From Cudoniella acicularis (Eukaryota > Ascomycota > Leotiomycetes > Helotiales > Helotiaceae), in the NCBI GenBank assembly GCA_013054445.1, contig JAAMPI010000228.1:1-49950 (forward strand): a stretch of DNA of 49,950 nucleotides. The letters run 5' to 3'. Numbering within the stretch: the stretch's first letter is position 1; each line of letters begins with the position of its first letter. Below are positions 1 through 11,780 of the stretch, in pieces. The notes under the pieces are model-generated. The model ran no database searches. It was not told the DNA's origin and saw only the letters and a list, made by a program, of their open reading frames with translations. The position numbers were made by a program, and so were the translations under genes.

Positions 1-626
1 CCCGGTATAAATCCCGGTTAAGCGTAGTACGACTACGAATATTAATAATTATCGTACAAAACAACCACGAATTATAATTATATAGGATTTAAGATTCAAG
101 AAGGCTAAATATCAATTAAAAGATTATATAATTATAAATTATTATTTAAATCATTATAGTAGCGTTATTTACCGACCCCTACGATTTACCTATATATCTA
201 CTACTCTATTATAACGAACTAGGTAGCTGCTGACTTAAGACGTTAAGGCAGCAAGCCTAATCTATAGGAATTAGTAGTATAGAAGAAGAGTATAAGGTAA
301 TATTACTGTCTAAGTATAGAGGCTTAGTCGTTATAAGTAAAGTATTACGAGTATAGATATTGTTATAGATCTGGTTTAGGGGTTCGGTCAGGACCGATCA
401 CGTGACCTTATATCGTGTATATAACCTCGTTTCAGACCTCGTCTGAGCTCTTCACCTTAGTATTCTAAGTAATAGAACTACTTTACTGTTAGCGCTGTTA
501 TAGATATTACGTGTAGGCCTAGGCCTAAGGCTTAGCTACGACTAACGGGAACAGCATAGAGAACCAGGGTCCTAAGTCACGGAATCACGTGACCAGTCAT
601 GTGATCATAGATCGTAGGACCGCAAG

Positions 627-722
627 TGTTACAGCTCTATAAAGGCACTAGGGCCCTGACGTTACGTAGGGGCGTATTTGTAAGAAGGCNNTATATTCNC
701 GAAGAAACTAAGCTAAGGAGAG
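627..722 (+). repeat. Direct repeat copy 1 (possible LTR fragment)
   Basis: Starts TGTTACAGCTCTATAAAGGC and runs to GCTAAGGAGAGAA. It closely matches 2878-2975, differing mostly by C/T and G/A transitions as RIP would give. The two copies lie 2.25 kb apart in the same orientation. The TG start and a TATAAA-like box fit a long terminal repeat, but I cannot define both ends. Confidence 0.5.
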
Positions 723-2877
723 AATAAGAGAGGTAGCCCTAAAAGGGCCTTATATATAGGAGATGAGTACTATTAAGCGAGTATACGTGATAAGGGGTTA
801 GGGGGACGCGTCGTAGCCTCTATCGTATATAGCGCTATACCGTCTAAGGCTCCCTAGTTATAAGACTATACGTTATACTAGATCTATAACAGCCTACGCT
901 TTAAAGACTATACTTCTAATAATAATTATATAAGCTAATTACGCGACTATAAGATTTCTTATAATTATATAACCTTTAGAATTACTTTAATAACGATATA
1001 TTATATATAGAGCTTTAATAGCTCTTTTAAATATATTTTCTTTTCTTTTTTTTAAAGAATTCTTAACTAGTCTAATATAACTAGTTTCTTTAATATTAAA
1101 ACCTAGCTTATAATAAATAGAAATATTATTTCTAAGACTTATATTTAGCCTATAACTAGCCTGTTATAAGATCGTTCTATAAGCGGATAATAAATCTTAG
1201 CCTTATAATATCGTCGTTATAAATATTTATAATATTATATATAATATATTTAGGTTAATCTTTTAATATCTCTACTTTATCTAGAGTAGTTCTAAAGCGT
1301 TTAAGTTTAAACCTATTTAGTAAAGAGATAAGTTTTAAAAGAAATTTTATTAGAGATTATAATATAGTTCGCTTACCTACTAAGTAGCGCCTATTATATA
1401 GCTTAGATAGTTACTAGATCCCCGGAATAATATCGGTAATAAACCTCTAATATCTAGGATTATAGTTCTAGACTCTAGATACGTAGTACGAGATATCGGA
1501 TAATATTATTAATTATTATTATTATTAGGCCTTAGTATTAGACTCTTATCAGAAGTAGATAGCTTATAAAAAAGAGGCTTCTCTAGACCCCTTAGGGCTA
1601 GATATTAGTTCTATAACTAAATATTTTCTTTTTATACGTGACTTCTTTACTTACTAACGCCTCTTCTTTATAAGATTAGGATATAGTTTTTATTAGCCTT
1701 ATCGTACTAGGCACGAGTATAGTTTTTCTTTATTCTTAAAAGTTTTTTTTATCTTTTTTCTATTAATAATCTCTAATTTAATATTAGATATTTTATTATA
1801 TAATTAAATAAAGAACTCTTCTAATAACTCTTTTTTTAATATTAAAGAAATATTAAAATAATAACTTATATAGACTAGTAGATAAGAGACAATTAATAAA
1901 ACGAGTTATAATAAAGAGATTTAAAAAGTCGATTAAATAATAAGATTAAAAAAAAGAGATATTTAAGTTATAATAAGAATAAAATAAAAAGTAATTTATA
2001 AAAAAAAGAATAATATTCTTCTTAAGAATATTAATATTAAACTAACTTATATTATAAATAAATATTAAATATATTTTTAAGAAATATTTATTTTAAGATC
2101 TAAAAACTTATTTAAGGTCTTTAAATATTTTTATTAAAACTTAATAAAAATAATATAAGAAAACAGAGGTTAGATTAAATATAATTAGCTAAAAAGCGGC
2201 ACGTTAAAATACGTAATGATTTAATAGATCTTGTTTAGGATACTTAGGGCGCTCGGCTAAGTTATTTAGGTTACTTATATAGCTTAGATAAGTTAACTAA
2301 GCCGAGAGTTAGCTAAAGGTGATTAGCGCCTAAGTAAGAGCAGTAAGCGTACTAACTATATAAGAAATATAAAAGAGAGAAAATTAATTTATAATACCTT
2401 CGTATATAAGATATAAGAATTATAAAGTTAATATCCCGATTAAGTATATCGCGATATCACTTTTAAATTAAACTTACGTCTATATTTTTATTAGTTTTAT
2501 TTTTAAGAAAGTATCTTAGTAGAATTTATATAGGAATTACTAAAAGTAGTTACGACTCTTAATTCTAATATATTATGATTTAATACTTATTTAAATATAG
2601 AATAGCGTTATTAATTAAAAATCTCTTATACTATTTTAGCTTATAATATTATCTTATATAATCAGGTTAAGTTAAAGAGCGTTACGTGCTTTTATTCTAC
2701 CTCCTAGACGCTTAACGATAACTTTATTATTTTTTAATAAATAGTTAACTAAATAGGCTTAAATTATAGCTAATTAATACTTAGTTACTCTTCTCTTATT
2801 CTTTAGGTATATATTTTATCTTCTAGGTATAGAATTATATAGCTTTAAAAGGAAATTTCTATTAATTAAGGGCTAGA

Positions 2878-2975
2878 TGTTATAGCTCTATAAAGGCACT
2901 AGAGCCCTAACGTCACGTAAGGACGTATTTATAAGAAGGTGCTATATTATCGAAGAGACTAAGCTAAGGAGAGAA
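2878..2975 (+). repeat. Direct repeat copy 2 (possible LTR fragment)
   Basis: Second copy of the repeat at 627-722, starting TGTTATAGCTCTATAAAGGC. Weaker similarity may continue to about 3038, where both copies share AGTAAGCGA. The 2.2 kb between the copies is RIP-degraded, consistent with the dead internal region of a retroelement, though no gag or pol motif survives. Confidence 0.5.
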
Positions 2976-3987
2976 GAAGAGGTTNTCNNNGAGAGANAAG
3001 CTCTATTTAACTATATAAATAGCGCTAGTAAGCGAAGTAGTCCGTAAGCGATTCCCTAGGATAGTNAGTNATTCGGTTAGTCGTNAAGTNATTAAATCGN
3101 CGANCGTCGAATCAAGTCATTAAGTCGACTATTATCAAGTCAATCTATCCTAGCGTCGAACTAGGTCTATGATAATAACGTCTTTTGTCGACCCTTCGTA
3201 TAACCTATATCTTATTACGCTTCCTAGTCTTAAATATAGCCTTATCTGACTATATAACTTAATACTAGTCCCCGCCTAGCTTCCTATCGTCCCTATATAT
3301 AGTATAGTCTGTCGTCCCTTACTACCGATGTTCGTATATAAAGGCTAATCGCTTCTTAGCTTATTAGTATATAATATAAGGTCTTAGGCATGATATATAA
3401 CGGCGATAGCCTACGTGATATAGTTCTTGTCGAATAGTACGTATAGACGCTTTAATACCTAGCTAGGCTCTAACCTTTTTAAATAATATAATACGCGTCG
3501 ACTAATCATATTAGATATATTAAATATACTAACAAATGTCTCTAATAGACATTATATAGGGTCTCGAATAGTTCTTTTTATAGTCTCTATAACTCGATTC
3601 CTACTTAAGAATACGTTGAATTGTTTGTCGAGGAAGAGTAGTTTTAGCTATAATATCGCGCTAGCTTACTCTATCGCGTTATATACTTCAGATTATAGCA
3701 CGTATAGGAGTAGGCTATTCTCTCTTGTCTTTTTATATAGAAGGGCTATATATCGTAGGTGTTTCTATGTTAAATCGTAGATCGATTAAATAAAAGGCTA
3801 AGTTATTATAAATATTTTAAAGAAGGGGGCCGAAATCGACGCGTTTTACGCGTCTCGCTTAAGTAGGCCGCATCTAATGGCCCTAGCTCTTACTATTATA
3901 GTGTGACGGCGCCCGTCTAGTACGTTATTTGTCTATTACTCTGGCTCTTTTAAAATTCGATGCAAGAAAAACTGAGTTGAAAACTAG

Positions 3988-5462
3988 TCGTGCATGAAAT
4001 GCATCAAGGCAAATCGCGCATGTGGTGGCTACGAAGATGCTGGATTTTCCGGGTTTCGATTATACGAAGCATATGATGCCAATCATTCGTCATCATTAAC
4101 CACAACCGCCCGGAAGTGCACAATGCCAAAGCGGGTGCCGCTTCCAGGTACCAACTTCCTCCCCGAAGACATCTTACCCGTTGAAACATCACAGTCCGAA
4201 AGCAACTGCCTATCTTTGCGAGCTTTCTTTTATGACTATTGTATTATTTCAACTAATCCGAACCTCACCCGCGGCTATCTCTCTGGTCTGGAAAAAATGG
4301 CTTATCATCAGGGACCGGAATCCGACCTGGTGAAAGCTTGCCAGGCTGTGACGTTTGCGGCTCATGGGAAGCCGTTGGATAGACCGCAGCTTGTATTTAA
4401 GGCCAGTTGTTTTTATCAAGATCTCCTTGGGTCCTTGGCCAAGACAATTCAAAATCGGGCGGTCTCGAGTACTTCAGAAACAAAATTCATTTCGATGCTG
4501 TTAGGACTGTACCAGGTATTTGGTATTGGTCGTGCATTTGAACTTTATTTTATGTGTAAAGGGCTGATGTGGAGTTAACGCAGATCACGGTTAGTGATGA
4601 GACTGATCTTGTAAGCCATGAAGCCCATGCTAAGGGCCTGGCTGCTCTTATGCATATTGGGAACTCGCCTCTGGATCTTTTGGGCACACTTCAATGTAAT
4701 TCTATATCAGGTCAAAACTCTGCTTGGAAAATTGGCAAGGCGTCTGGAATATTTTCCGTCCCCGCTTTGGGTCATCTGGGTGAAAGTCTTGACGACCTTT
4801 TACTCTCTCTCGATTTGCTATGGACAGCATCCGAAGCGTTGGTTTCATCAGAAGATTTCAAGCCCCTTAAGAACGCCGGTATTGCTCTAGATCAACGTTT
4901 CATAGAGTGGGAAGCAACCCGAGTCGCGGAATTCAAGCCCACCACAATCGGCAGTATCGGCAAGAGCCACAAAGAATTCGAAGCGGGCGTAGGCTACTGG
5001 CCCGGAACAGTCGACACCTACTTCGACCTCTACGTCGCAGGTGTATGGAATATTTATCGCTCGGCCCGACTTCTACTCATTACGCTCATTCTTAGACTCT
5101 CTCGCGATTCTAGGGAGAATGATAACTGCATCAAATATATTCAAATAGCAGCGCACACTGTTGAAGATATGCTTGCTTCAGTTCCATATCACTTAACAGA
5201 CAATTTGCAAATCTTTCTCTACCAGCAATCAAAAAACTCAGAAATCACAGATCCGGGGAAATACCTTGGAGGCCTGCTTCTCATACATCCTCTTTACGTT
5301 GCTTCTGAGATGCCATTTCTTCCTGAAAGAATGCGGAGGTATTTAAGGAAATGCCTTGCTTGGATCGGGTTGAATATGGGGTTTGGACAGGCTACTCTGC
5401 TAGCAAATGTGAGAGAAGTTACATGCTGGTTTCATGAACCATCAGGAGAATTCAATGGCTGA
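3988..5462 (+). pseudogene. 5'-truncated Zn2Cys6 transcription factor
   Basis: Two exons, 3988-4515 and 4575-5462, are joined in frame by a 59-bp intron (4516-4574, GT-AG, branch-like CTGAT just before the acceptor). The first residues keep only the second half of a Zn2Cys6 cluster: Cys-x2-Cys-x6-Cys in SCMKCIKANRACGGY. The remainder has the feel of the fungal C6 regulator middle and C-terminal domain (RGYLSGLEKM, LLGLYQ), where such proteins bind DNA as nuclear regulators. The exon begins at an AG (3986-3987) with a CTGAG branch-like site upstream, so an exon with the first cysteines once lay further 5'. That sequence is now RIP-degraded repeat and no CxxCxxxxxxC exon is visible. The ATG at 3994 would give a protein without DNA-binding ability. 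Probably dead, though the retained part is clean. Confidence 0.6.
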
Positions 5463-6205
5463 CCATTTATCATTTAGTCTCCAGATATCGATAGAAAGTT
5501 TCTAGAAAGTGGGTGTATGATTATATGGGCGGGGCTCTTTGAATAATTCCTTGCTGCGCTGAAGATCCGAGGCAGAAGCAAAAACGTGCAAAGTCACTTA
5601 AAGATAGTTAAATTACTAGTCATCATAACTTTCATTAAAACCGGTAAATAAACAAAAGAACCATGGAAAATTAATTAAATTTAACTACTATTCCCCTGCC
5701 GTCTCCAAAGCTGCACAAAGTTTGAAGTGTTTGCCACTCACCACAACAAATCATCCGATCTAACCTTAACGCGTGGGTTCACGGCAACGGGCATGTACAA
5801 AGAGAGTCATCCGATTTTATTCTCCTTCTAGCCTGGACCGGTTTCAAGAGCTCGGAGATAAGAGGCGCTACGCTAACCTAAATAGATGAAAATCCTAGAT
5901 GAAACCCGAGAAAGCCCATGAGTGTTGAGCCACTTTGGGCTGACTGTATTGAGTTAGCGTTCCGCGAGCTGTTACTTGAGTGATACAAGATTTAGAAATC
6001 ATTTTCAAAGCGAGGTTAATTTGGGATATAAAGCTCTTGAAATTCCCTCGAGATCAATTTTGCAAAGCATATCTCATTGTCCCCCATCGGTCTTCCCCTT
6101 TTCACGTCGCACAACTTGAAAGGCCATATACACTCAATATATCCCACAAAGAACGCAACGAAGCATTTCACAGACAAATTTCAAACCACTCAACGCACTT
6201 ACGTC
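5463..6205. other. Intergenic region upstream of the oxidoreductase gene
   Basis: About 740 bp of normal base composition. Open frames just upstream of 6206 continue into the oxidoreductase frame but do not look like part of that family, so I treat 6077-6205 as 5' leader. No RNA gene or repeat seen. Confidence 0.5.
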
Positions 6206-7504
6206 ATGTTTTCCAATACCGCCGCCTGGAACACAGCATTGGGCTCTCCCTTCGAAGTTAGGCCCGCTCCCCTCGGGATTCCAGGCCCAAATGAAATTTT
6301 AGTAAAGAACCACGCCATAGCCATCAATCCCATAGATGGCAAACTGCAATACGTCGCCTTGTACCCAATGAGCTACCCCACAATCCTCGGACAAGACGTC
6401 GCCGGTGAAGTCATTTCTGTCGGACTCGGCGTGACACGCTTCAAAAAGGGTGACCGTATAGCCGGTTTTGCAGTCGGCCATGCCACCAAACGCGAAGAAG
6501 AGAAGGCTTTTCAAGCCTACACTATCTTACAAACCAATATGGCTACCGAGATTCCGGACGGTATTCCATATGAGAACGCGGTTGTGCTGGGAGTGGCATT
6601 CTCAACAGCTGCTGATGCACTTTTCAATCCGGAGTTTCTCAATCTTCAATTGCCGAGGAATCCTGCCCCAATTTCAACCGGCAAGACGCTATTGGTTTGG
6701 GGTGGTGCTTCGAGCGTGGGTAGTAATGCCATTCATGTAACGTTCCGTTATCACGTGAGATCTCAATATCACGTAAACGGGGTTTGCTTAGCCTTAGAAG
6801 CGTCAAGCAGGTTCTGGTAGAGCGTTATCCTAATCAAGTGATGATCTTGGGGTATGAGTTGAGCACGAAGCTCTTTAACATAGGAAAGCTACATGGCTAT
6901 ATAGGTAGTGGTGGCCGCAGTTCCTGAGTTCTGGAATTCTGTCCCCGTGACCCTGAACACAAGAACATTAGAACTAATCACGTGACTTGTCACATGATCC
7001 CAGGTCGTGACAATTCAACTCGGGATCGCGGCTGGCTATGAAGTGATTACAACAGCATCGGCAAAGAATTTCGAGTACGCAAAGAACCTGGGAGCAAGTC
7101 AAGTCTTCGACTATAGTAGTCCTACAGCCATCTCAGACCTCATTCACGCTTTCAAGGGCAAATCATTTGTCGGGGCTTTTGATACTATCGGAACCATGGC
7201 ATGGGCACCCACGATCGAAGTTCTCGAGAAGACACAAGGGACCGAATTCATCGCTACCGTTTTCTGGGGATTCCCGGATCCTCCCAAAGGAATCACGATG
7301 AAGAAGGTGTTTGCGCCTTCTTGTAAGGATAATTTTGTTGGGAAGGCGATTTGGGAGGACTTTTTGCCCAAGGCGCTTATAGCGGGGTCATTTGTTCCAG
7401 CTCCGGACCCATTGATTGTGGGGAGGGGATTGGAGAGTTTGCAAGAAGCTGTGCAAATTCAGCGAAAGGGTGTTTCAGCGAGAAAGGTAGTGGTACTGCT
7501 GTGA
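6206..7504 (+). pseudogene. MDR-family (zinc-type alcohol dehydrogenase-like) oxidoreductase, split by a solo LTR
   Basis: Medium-chain dehydrogenase/reductase of the fungal NAD(P)H-dependent zinc-binding-oxidoreductase/enoyl-reductase-like group. The GroES-like N-terminal half (INPIDGK, YPTILGQDVAGEV, GDRIAGF) is followed by the Rossmann part (TLLVWGGASSVGSNAI, then AAGYEVITTAS, LGASQVFDYSS, GAFDTIG). The catalytic and structural zinc ligands of true alcohol dehydrogenases are not seen. The start at 6206 is chosen because family similarity begins there; the frame is open back to 6077. A 277-bp LTR (6736-7012) interrupts the nucleotide-binding fold. Subtracting it and one copy of its ATTCA duplication leaves 1017 nt, exactly 339 codons without a stop, so the host gene was otherwise intact when hit. 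Substrate unknown. Confidence 0.8.
6736..7012 (+). mobile_element. Solo LTR (277 bp) with 5-bp target-site duplication
   Basis: Begins TGTAACG and ends CGTGACA, the TG...CA ends of a long terminal repeat. It is flanked by perfect direct repeats ATTCA at 6731-6735 and 7013-7017. A 5-bp duplication is typical of LTR retrotransposon integration. No internal domain is present, so this is a solo LTR left by recombination. Its 3' end resembles a RIP-mutated stretch near 575-615 (AATCACGTGAC followed by a TGATC motif), suggesting another family member in the AT-rich block. Confidence 0.85.
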
Positions 7505-7569
7505 TTCTTGTCCACTGTTTTGCGAGTATGTTGCATTGCGGCAGCCAATCGTTAGGTTCGCTTTAATAA

Positions 7570-8540
7570 CAGATTGACAGAAATGATTAGAGGTGTATTT
7601 ATCTTAGCTGTTGTAGTTAATTAAAACTTTTTAACAAATCCTCGAAAATATCTCTGCTATGTTCATTTTCGCTAGCAGGAGCACCTAATTGACTAGAATA
7701 ATTTTCTATAATTCTTTATCTTTCTATATATAAATATTTCTATAATATTTCTTCTCTCTAGGTTTCTCTAGTATCTCCTTTATCGAATTCTGAAGTACTT
7801 TACTATCTATAATACTATATATATAGTACTCCTAACTAACGCGTTACGGCTCTAAAATTCTAGCCTAAGTCACCGTGTGCTTATAACTCAAGTGAGCAAT
7901 AGACTAAAGACACCTATCTCCCTTATATAACTCATTTCTTTGGGTCTCTACTAACCGCACTCTAACCGCTTTTTATATATCGATAATATTCGATTAACAA
8001 AACACCTCGCATCTGCTATATTACTATTTTATGTAACACCTATCTTGAGAGAAATATAGCGAAGCGATGATATTATATTCTACGATGCGATGACTACTTT
8101 AAAACGGCCTCGCCTAAGTTTGGCCGATCTACACCCAAGCGTTCGCATTACGAGCTCTGAAATAGTTAACTACTTATAAAAACTTAGCTAGACTTAATGT
8201 GAGACGGTGAGTACGGATATAGGATTCCCTTTTTAAAAGATAGCGTAGAAGTGTTTAAACTATAACTTTAGTAATAGAAATAATCTAAGAGATCCTAAGC
8301 TTTAAAACGTATTCTATAAAGACGTTATTTATAAGTTAGAGAGCCTTAAAGGTAGGCTAAATAGACTAGGGCTTAGGGAATAGTAAGTCTTAAGCTGCGT
8401 TTAGAATTATGATAATAAAATCTACCGAAGTATGCTGCAAGTCGATTAGTTTACGGCAATATTAATCATGTAGGCAGAAGTTCAATTATCTTATGTGACA
8501 CATCAGATACAAAGTATATTGCCTATACCCGGCGACGCGA
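7570..8540. repeat. RIP-like AT-rich tract
   Basis: AT-rich, TA-step-dominated sequence with stops in all frames directly after the oxidoreductase gene. It resembles 1-3960 in composition. No gene, terminal repeat or target duplication could be defined. Confidence 0.6.
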
Positions 8541-9694
8541 CTAAATCATTAAGCAGAAGGCGACACTTCACGTGTAACACTTAGAGCAGGGGAAATAAGC
8601 GAAAGCAGAGGCTTGTAATTAGGCCAACTGCCCCGATCTTCATCCGACCCGCCCATTTCCCATGTCACGACAGGAAAATAGCCCAATAAATCAAATACCC
8701 AACCATCGATGTAATTGTGAAACTCTCCACAATCTTCCAATCCCAATTCGAGCTTCGTCTTCCATTCCAAACTGCCATCGAGGGTCCTCCACTCGCAGCC
8801 ATCCGTACGATTTCAGTGTGGCCGTAGAGTGGTACTTGAAGATGATAGTGAGCTTGGTGAAGTGCTGGAGAGGAGGAAGCAAGCGGTGTCGAAAGGAGTG
8901 GCGATGGGGGTCTCAGAGATGAGGCTTGCGGGTTTGAGAGCCAGGCTACCTGTGTCGAATTGCTGGTGAGGATGAGGAAGTTGGAAGAAGGGGTCCGTGG
9001 AGGTGATGGGCCTGGGCGTAGTGTTGCCATGATTGCCTCCCACGAAAATGACGAGCGAGAAGAGGAGGAAAAATGAGATAGCGAAGGCTGCCGTATTGTT
9101 TAGTTTGAGGTTCTTGATTGTATCGCCTTGTAGATCTGGTTCGAGGTTACCGGCTCGGAAAAGAAGGTTGCTTAACGTGTTCGTTTTACACCTGTGTTTG
9201 TGTTTGTCGTCAAGTGTTAAATACGTTGATCGCTGGCAAAAGAAAGGTAGTCTATAGCTTCGACAATATTAGCATTGTTATTGTGCTAAATGGAAGGTAT
9301 TTCCGATTGTAGGGCTCTAGCGAGACAAAGTCGTTCAATCGTGCGAAAGTGAATAGCGGTACCCTGATACCTCGCCTAGGGTCCCCTGGATTGAGTGGTT
9401 ATTTAGTGGGACTTTGAAAGATCGGAGAGATCCACTTTCTTCGGCTCTACTTTCTACTTTATTGTCGCCTCTCTTGAGTTGTGGTGCTTAGATTTGAGTC
9501 ACGTTTGCCGAAGTTATTCTTTAAAATAGTAGGTGAAAAAATTTTAATCCCTCACTTTGATTTTTCAAAATGGCATATTAAAAGAAGTGAAATAGAAGTC
9601 TATAGATAGTTTAAGTTTAAGAGGAATTGGGTTATTATTATTCAAGAAAGCGGATTTTTTGATGTTGTAAAAGTGAGGTTACCTTCGTTAAGTA
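8541..9694. other. Non-RIP block without a recognisable gene
   Basis: Base composition returns to normal at about 8560-9100. Overlapping open frames exist on the minus strand (longest 8665-9030, 121 codons), but none shows a familiar domain and the best frame changes along the block. It may be a gene relic. From 9500 the sequence becomes AT-rich again up to the transposon at 9695. Confidence 0.4.
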
Positions 9695-10964
9695 ACGAGC
9701 CCGGATGCACGGGTCTGTGCGCACAGGGCATTTTATACCAACATCACGAATATTTAGGTATTAAAGCAGCTTCTAATTAGGAGTAGACCACCTATAGCGC
9801 TCTACTAGTACAGTGACCCAATGCTCTTGCTTTAAAATCAGCTTATTTATCTATTCCTGTGGTATTGCCGCCTATTCTTCTCTCACTGCCGCTTCCATCT
9901 CAGCCTTATTAGTAGGTTAGTGCGCTCTTCTATATAGAGCCTGCTTAATACGTCGCTAGTACTTCTCAATTGGATTTATATCAGGAGAACTGCCGGGGTG
10001 AGGCATTAAAACAATGCCATGAGCTATACGGAAGCGTTGACAGCAATTATAGTGAGATTTGTGGCTATGAGCGGGGTTGCCGTCCTCTATAAACAAAGGC
10101 TCTACCCCGAGAAGGTGGGTAATAGCTATAAAAGCCTTAATAATAGGTAGAATATATAGCTCTAAGACTTAAGCTAAGTAATTAACCTGTTTTAAGGCTT
10201 TACTCTTGCCTATACTATATATAAAGACTAGAGGGCTTTTATACCTATATCTAATAGCACCCTATACACTTATTGCCGTTATATACCTACGATAGAATTA
10301 GTGTTGAATATAAGTAGGGCAGAACCTCTCTTGATTATTCCTTATAACCCTTTCTTTAGCTGATTTACCTCTAATTAAAAAGGTTACTTTATTAGACTAG
10401 AGAACCCTTAGCTACTCTAGTGTCTAAAAGACGTGTGTAATAGCCTAAAGGAATCAAGCTTTAACTTGATTAAGAGTTAAGAATAGCTTTTGACATGTAA
10501 TACATCGATAGTATCCCCGCGTATTCAACCGGCGCTTAAGTGTGTCTATAGAGCATTTCAATTTGAGCTCCTCTCGTAGCTAGGCGTAGTCTATTTTNCG
10601 TGTTTCCNACGATTGACNACAATATAAGATAATCTNATCGAGCTGTGTATTCGAAAGAAGGAAGGAAGGGCCGGTTCGATTCGCGCGGCGTCGTTCTNGT
10701 CTTGCGTAGCCTAGGATTTTTCTGATTGTGGTGTCACCGAGCTTATATCTGACNATAAGAGCACAAACAGGGACTTTTCNAAACCAATNNAACTAGCGGA
10801 TTGCCTCTTTGTGTTTGGTTTNAATCTCGTATCCTTTTTTATGCTTGAAATCAAGAGATNGGGGCGTTGTAGGTGCNATAATTAGAAGTGGTCGTCTTNA
10901 TAAAATCGATGAAATTTAGGGTGCAAAATGCCCTGTGCGCACAGACCCGTGCATCCGGGCTCGT
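9695..10964 (-). mobile_element. Tc1/mariner-type DNA transposon, complete ends, RIP-inactivated
   Basis: Forty-base terminal inverted repeats (9695-9734 and 10925-10964), beginning ACGAGCCCGGATGCACGGG, are identical in the two ends. The element is flanked by TA on both sides (9693-9694, 10965-10966), the standard Tc1/mariner target duplication. It is 1270 bp long, a normal size for one transposase gene. The minus strand encodes a decayed DDE transposase (next entry). The N bases at about 10598-10897 suggest reads from several copies were collapsed. The perfect TIRs contrast with the mutated interior. Confidence 0.9.
9858..10150 (-). pseudogene. Tc1/mariner DDE transposase relic
   Basis: Reading the minus strand from about 10150 to 9890 gives LFIEDGNPAHSHKS, then MPHPGSSPDINPIEKY, then RRIKQAL and NKAEMEA. 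These are the second catalytic Asp block and the SPDxNPIE block of Tc1-like transposases, which cut and join transposon DNA. The Trp expected after NPIEKY is a TAG stop, a second in-frame stop lies in the following helix, and more occur upstream. All fit G-to-A changes by RIP. The N-terminal DNA-binding half should lie at 10300-10900 but is too degraded to trace. Not functional. Confidence 0.85.
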
Positions 10965-11531
10965 TATGTGTAGGACTCCTCTTGCAATACTTAGGTTTCT
11001 TATATTCATATTAAATACTTTGACAACTTTGACTTCCCTACTCTTTAGAGGTAGTTCTTAGTATATTAGAGTTAAGAAAACATCTTGTATCCTCTTTTGC
11101 AACAAAACAATTAAATAATCCAGTAATAGTAAACAGTCATTGCGATTGTTAAGGTGCATAGAGGTTGCGTACGCAAACGTCAGATGTCTTATGCAGTCGC
11201 TAATCGCAAAGGTCTTAAAGAGCCTGAGGAACTAAGTCATGTAATAGGCACCTGACCAAATACCTAAACAGCAACAAAACCTTCACCACACTGCTCCGCT
11301 TGAATTATAATATAATACTAGAATCAACTAAACCATTAAAACTATATATTAAGTATGTCCCTTTTACTTGAAGACTTTCGCGCTAGCGTGTATTGGTTCT
11401 AGGACGGACTATCAAACATGTGGCGGTATCCGAGTGAGACTTCTAGACACCATAAGGATAATTAACGCACCGTCCTCTACTCCGCAATCCTCCTCCCAAC
11501 AAACCATCTACTCTCTCTTTCCAACTCAGCA
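10965..11531. other. AT-rich spacer
   Basis: AT-rich sequence between the Tc1/mariner element and the broken Zn2Cys6 gene. No convincing coding frame, RNA gene or repeat end was seen. Confidence 0.4.
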
Positions 11532-11780
11532 ATGGATTCAGCACGCCGATCGGCACCCAGATTGAGAACCTCGAACGGCTGCTTTATGTGTCGAAAACGC
11601 CGTAAGAAGTGCGACGAGCACAAACTTCGGTGCGCCGGCTCCGCGAGAAATGACTTCAGATATGTGTGGCCTGCGCTAGAGAGCATTAAAGGAAAGAACT
11701 CCAATTCGAAGACAGTCAGGACAAGTGATGTGATCCAAATCATCTTCAAACATAACTCTAGCTCAGGCGAGTCGCGATGA
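11532..11780 (+). pseudogene. Broken Zn2Cys6 DNA-binding domain gene
   Basis: Starts with ATG at 11532. Residues 13-32 (TSNGCFMCRKRRKKCDEHKL) are a textbook first half of a fungal Zn2Cys6 cluster (C-x2-C-x6-C), followed by one more Cys. The second half has lost cysteines: where family members have C-x2-C-x6-C the sequence reads RCAGSARNDFRYVWP, with Ser and Tyr at the expected Cys sites. A Cys-to-Tyr change needs one G-to-A transition, as RIP produces. Nothing like a regulator middle domain follows and the frame ends at 11780 against AT-rich DNA. It cannot hold two zinc ions, so it is a decayed 5' fragment. Confidence 0.65.

Larger units (their letters stand above)
1..3960. repeat. RIP-degraded AT-rich repeat block
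   Basis: This block is dominated by TA, AT and AA steps, has stops in every frame and contains no open reading frame of note, which is the usual look of RIP-mutated transposon DNA in Pezizomycotina. The AT bias ends sharply at about 3960, where normal coding sequence starts. Inside are a direct repeat (627-722 and 2878-2975) and, around 2215-2390, a mutated stretch still recognisable as the dispersed repeat found intact at 21170-21485 and 43140-43449. Scattered N bases (689-690, 698, 2986-3105) sit in the repeats. I see no host gene here. Confidence 0.8.

Noticed and set aside
8665..9030. 121-codon minus-strand open frame
   Set aside because: No recognisable domain, a different overlapping frame is just as open, and composition is Ser/Pro-rich without codon pattern; flanked by RIP-like DNA.
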